From NCBI RefSeq assembly GCF_003589595.1, contig NW_020653333.1:2481996-2545995 (forward strand): 64,000 bases of DNA. Reading direction: 5' to 3'. Below, in pieces: positions 60,816 through 64,000 of this stretch. The notes below the pieces were generated by a model. It searched no databases and was not told where the DNA came from. It saw only the letters and a list, made by a program, of their open reading frames with translations. The stretch is from Hyposmocoma kahamanoa. Taxonomy: Eukaryota; Arthropoda; Insecta; Lepidoptera; Cosmopterigidae. A program made the translations under genes and the position numbers. The number at the start of each line of letters is the position of its first letter. The first letter of the stretch is position 1.

Positions 60816-61815
60816 ATATATAATTGACCGTACTAATGATACCCTCTCCAAAGTAGTTTATTGGTTTAATGCTAACAATTTATTGCTTAATGCCAAGAAG
60901 ACAAAATGTGTTAAATTTGAATTACCTAACGTAAAATCGACTAGTCCAAGCATAGAAATAAACGGAGAAAAGTTAGACCTTGTTAATAAAGCAGTCTTCT
61001 TGGGAGTGACCTTAGATAGTAAACTTCAGTGGTTTCCACATATATCGTCCCTGGCCAGCAGATTAAGCTCCGCTGCATACGCAGTCCGCAGAATACGTGA
61101 GCTTACCGATGTTAGTACTGCTAGACTAGTTTACTTTAGTTACTTCCATAGTATAATGTCCTACGGGATTCTCATGTGGGGTAAAGCGGCAGATATTCAA
61201 ACCATATTTGTATTGCAAAAACGAGCGATTCGTTCTGTGTACCGTCTAGGCTCTCGGGTATCTCTCAGAGAAAAGTTTAAGGAGACTGGTATCATGACTG
61301 TGGCATCACAGTACATTTACTCAAATATTTTATATGCCCGTAAAAATATACATAATTTCAATAAGAAAGAAGATATCCATAATATTAACCTTAGAGCTAA
61401 GTCCAAACTCATGGTACCACGATTTCGTTTAACCAAGGTAAACAACTCTTTTATGGGGAACTGTATACGTTTTTACAATAAGATTCCGGAGCATATATTA
61501 AGTTTATCATTTCCTAAGTTTAAAAAGTACATTAAAAATATTTTGATCGAAAAAGCATATTACAAAATTGAAGACTACGTGTTAGATAAAGATGTATGGA
61601 AAGACGACATGGCTCCAGAATCCACACAAATTTGATTCAAAATGTATTCCATAGCATTTAAGTTTATTTGAAAAGAGCAATCCCTAGAGTTTCTTGCTCG
61701 TTCTTCTCAGGGAGGTCAGCGTAGTGAACGAGCAGTACCTTAAATGTGACGTTTTCAAGTGTAAATTTATTTTACCTATGGAATAAATCATCTTTGACTT
61801 TGACTTTGACTTTAA
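60816..61815 (+). pseudogene. 5'-truncated LINE (jockey/CR1-like) inserted in copia-2
   Basis: The open frame to 61635 contains VYWFNANNLLLNAKKTKCVK, KAVFLGVTLDSKLQWFPHIS, YGILMWGKAADIQTIFVLQK and VPRFRLTKVNNSFMGNCIRF. These are the last part of a non-LTR reverse transcriptase and its tail. The 3' end is an untranslated tail with GAATAAATC and three TTTGAC units at about 61789-61815. It is open for more than 270 codons, so it is quite young. The first 35 or so codons of the surrounding ORF (60703-60815) are antisense copia-2 and do not belong to it. Confidence 0.85.
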
Positions 61816-61819
61816 TTTT

Positions 61820-61895
61820 TTTACCTAAAAATAAACATTATTAAAACTCCATTTTCATTCCAGTAATCCTAAATCTTCCCTAAATTACAACTGTC
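61820..61895 (+). repeat. LTR-like segment in inverted orientation to copia-2
   Basis: AACATTATTAAAACTCC, then AGTAATCCTAAATCTTCCCT and AAATTA match the - strand of 57890-57966. Its orientation is opposite to that expected for the other end of copia-2. Confidence 0.7.
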
Positions 61896-62125
61896 ATCTG
61901 TGCGCAAAATTTCTTTTAATACATTTTCATGGGTATATATTTTTTCTTAATTTCAGTCATTCCCTAGAGTTATATCTTTTTTTTACAATCTATATCTTTT
62001 TCCTCCTAGTACATTGAGCTAGAGTTAATGCCAAAAACGCTTTATCTGTTATTCTTACTCATTGCACAAATTACAAAGAGATATGACTCCTTATATTATG
62101 TATACCTGTACCTGCGGGACGTGTA

Positions 62126-62297
62126 GGGTCAAGAGCACGTCAAGCTTTACACTTAAGACTTAAATCCAACTCTACGCCGCTTACGATAAGAACGATCCAA
62201 AGTACAAAGTGTCAAGCTTGGACAGTTCTTTTTTTATCGTAAGCGGCATAGAGTTGGATTTAAATCTTAAGTGTCAAGCTTGCAGTGCTCTTGACCC
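62126..62297. mobile_element. Long inverted-repeat element
   Basis: Arms of about 65 bases: GGGTCAAGAGCACGTCAAGC at the left end and GCTTGCAGTGCTCTTGACCC at the right, with TTACGATAAGAAC and its complement inside. TGTA flanks it on both sides (62122-62125 and 62298-62301). A related fragment GGGGTCAATAGCACGCCAAG lies near 40717. It is a small non-autonomous DNA element. Confidence 0.8.
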
Positions 62298-62309
62298 TGT
62301 ACAAGGAGA

Positions 62310-63700
62310 TAACCGAATGTGAACTACATGCAAGTTTGTCAAACTTGTTTGATGGTTTATTTGATCGTTTGCGAAATCTTTGTGTTCTTTGGAAACCGAT
62401 CTATATTTTAATAATAGCTGTTTTGTTGACTGCTTGCGCTAGCTAAAATATTACACAGCCAGTTTTCTCTACAAGAATTTGTCAAATTTATTATAAAACA
62501 CCGGTGGTATAATAGTAGTTACAACTTTTTTGTTTTTATTTGCCGTGACCTTAACCACGCCAATTTCAAACGTCACTTTGTCAAATGGAAATTGTGAATT
62601 TGCTTGAAAAATGTGGAACGTTTTTTCTCACATCATATAACGAGTTTTTTCCTTAAAAGACATGTGGTAAACACTAAAAACATCGTGATTACCGCTTAAA
62701 TAATTTTTTCCCAATTTGCGGCCAATAATTAATAGAATCGGTAAGTTAAATTGTACCTTCACTTTTGGCTGACGTTTCAGACCGCATTTTAGAAATAATT
62801 TCTACACATAATTGTCTAAATTGCTAGCGTCTAGTTTTCTTATCACTAACTATTAATAGTTACAACTATTTTGCGTACTTAGACGTTAATTGGCGCATTA
62901 TTTATTTTATATTAGATAGTTTCACACTATATACGTAAGTACACGATTATTTGACTGCAACAGTTATAAATATTTGTTCATTACCTACGTTGTGTTAGTT
63001 ACTGATCCGTATGGGAGCTTCCGAACTAAGTAAAGAAAATATTTAACAAATTTTACGCTCAGTAAGTACAAAGTTTAATACAAAAGTCCTGACATACATT
63101 TTGCTATCTTGTGCAGTCAGCTGTTGTGATAAGTCAACGTGTGAATGGTCGTGCATTATACCGTTGTGGCAGCTCTTGTGAAGTATATTTGCCTTTAGAC
63201 AAATGCTTTGCATTTTCTTGTGAAATGTTTCTGCTTAGAACAGTTTCAGGGGTAGTTTAATTTACAATTGAGGATCATAAGAAGCCTTAGAATAATAGTC
63301 TGCCATTTTTCATAGGTTAAGTTTACTTCAAAGTAGAGCTGGGTTACAATGTCTTTATTGAAAAGCTAAATGGTTATCATCTCAAAAGAAACGCTTTCCA
63401 GAAACATTTTCAAAAAACACTTTAAATAAAGACTAACTTCCTTTCATATTTTTCCAGACATTTTGCCTAGAACTGGTTGACGAAATGTTCAGGTGTACTG
63501 TAGGCGGTTTCATTTGTCATTAAAATATCAACTGAATGCATCTAGCATAAGACTCAAATTTTACAAGGAAGCGTAAAGCGGTTTTGAACAGCCCTGAAAC
63601 AGTTTTCTAAAACTGTTTTTGGGCCTATTTTAGAAAAACGGAAATTAAGTTAATTCAATAAATTCTTTATTTTATTTATATACGTACAATAATGTGCAAT
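62310..63700. other. Upstream region of the 63720 gene, no exon recognised
   Basis: AT-rich. It may contain non-coding first exon(s) of the next gene, but I cannot place one. Confidence 0.4.
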
Positions 63701-63719
63701 GTTTTCGATTTCAGGAAAA

Positions 63720-63833
63720 ATGCATCGGCGGTCACTGTACTTTGCAGGCGCGGCGTTTGCGGCGACGTGTTTGCTGGCTGCCGCACATGCAGGGTCTCCG
63801 AATGCGTCTTCTACAATTGAACCAACAACAGAG
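63720..63833 (+). CDS. First coding exon of a secreted or membrane protein, continues beyond the window
   Basis: After acceptor GATTTCAG, ATG at 63720 opens 38 codons ending at a GTAAGT donor in phase 0. MHRRSLYFAGAAFAATCLLA followed by AAHAG is a clear signal peptide: basic start, long hydrophobic core, small residues at the cut site. The exposed start SPNASSTIEPTTE has an N-glycosylation sequon (NAS) and a Ser/Thr-rich run. Too little remains to name the protein. Confidence 0.7.
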
Positions 63834-63967
63834 GTAAGTCTTATGGTATATAATTATAAAGTTTTTTTTCTCCACCTATGTGATTGGTGTTAAACATTTG
63901 TATAACGTAATGGCATTCATCACTGGAATTTTTGAGACTCGAGACTGATGTTTTAATCTTTTCAATC

Positions 63968-64000
63968 AACTTAAAAACAAGGAGGAGGTTCTTTGAACCG
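63968..64000 (+). repeat. Family P repeat, start of a further copy
   Basis: AACTTAAAAACAAGGAGGAG followed by GTTCTTTGAACCG, like the start of 19371-19630; cut by the window end. Confidence 0.5.

Overview
The window is insect nuclear DNA, most probably from a moth or butterfly. It is AT-rich, with short coding exons bounded by GT/AG introns and a dense load of degraded mobile DNA. The mobile DNA includes mariner, two copia-type elements, several jockey/CR1/RTE-like LINE fragments, tRNA-headed SINEs and many small inverted-repeat elements. No bacterial, viral or CRISPR features are seen. The gene models below were built by hand from splice sites, reading phase and remembered family signatures, not from alignment.

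Layout. 1-20.4 kb holds an ADAM10/ADAM17-type disintegrin metalloprotease gene on the + strand, about eleven exons, its introns packed with repeats. 20.4-24.4 kb is mostly repeats. 24.5-37.7 kb holds a complete six-exon JMJD7 gene on the - strand. A two-exon THAP plus DDE-nuclease gene sits on the + strand inside its fourth intron. 38.05-42.35 kb holds PPP1R42 (LRRC67) on the - strand, its 5' end not found; its stop codon is only about 350 bases upstream of the JMJD7 start. 43.6 and 46.4 kb carry two small, unrecognised single-pass membrane ORFs. 48.5 kb holds SF3B5 (+), next to a 400-base assembly gap. 50.6-52.6 kb holds EXOSC6/MTR3 (-, four exons). 53.4-57.8 kb is a full-length but broken copia element with both LTRs and a 5-base target duplication. 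57.9-61.9 kb is a second, different copia element cut by a LINE insertion. 63.7 kb holds the first coding exon of a secreted or membrane protein that runs off the window.

The host genes are not a pathway. SF3B5 (splicing), EXOSC6 (RNA exosome), JMJD7 (2-oxoglutarate oxygenase) and PPP1R42 (a phosphatase-1 regulator linked to centrosomes and cilia) are ordinary conserved genes placed close together. The more unusual content is mobile-element biology. It includes an intact THAP-DDE gene with one catalytic Asp replaced, two copies of a small element each with a perfect 8-base target duplication, stranded THAP first exons, a back-to-back inverted-repeat element pair, and several long perfect hairpins. 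The ADAM model also appears to end without a membrane anchor. I saw no clear evidence of a wholly new biological system.
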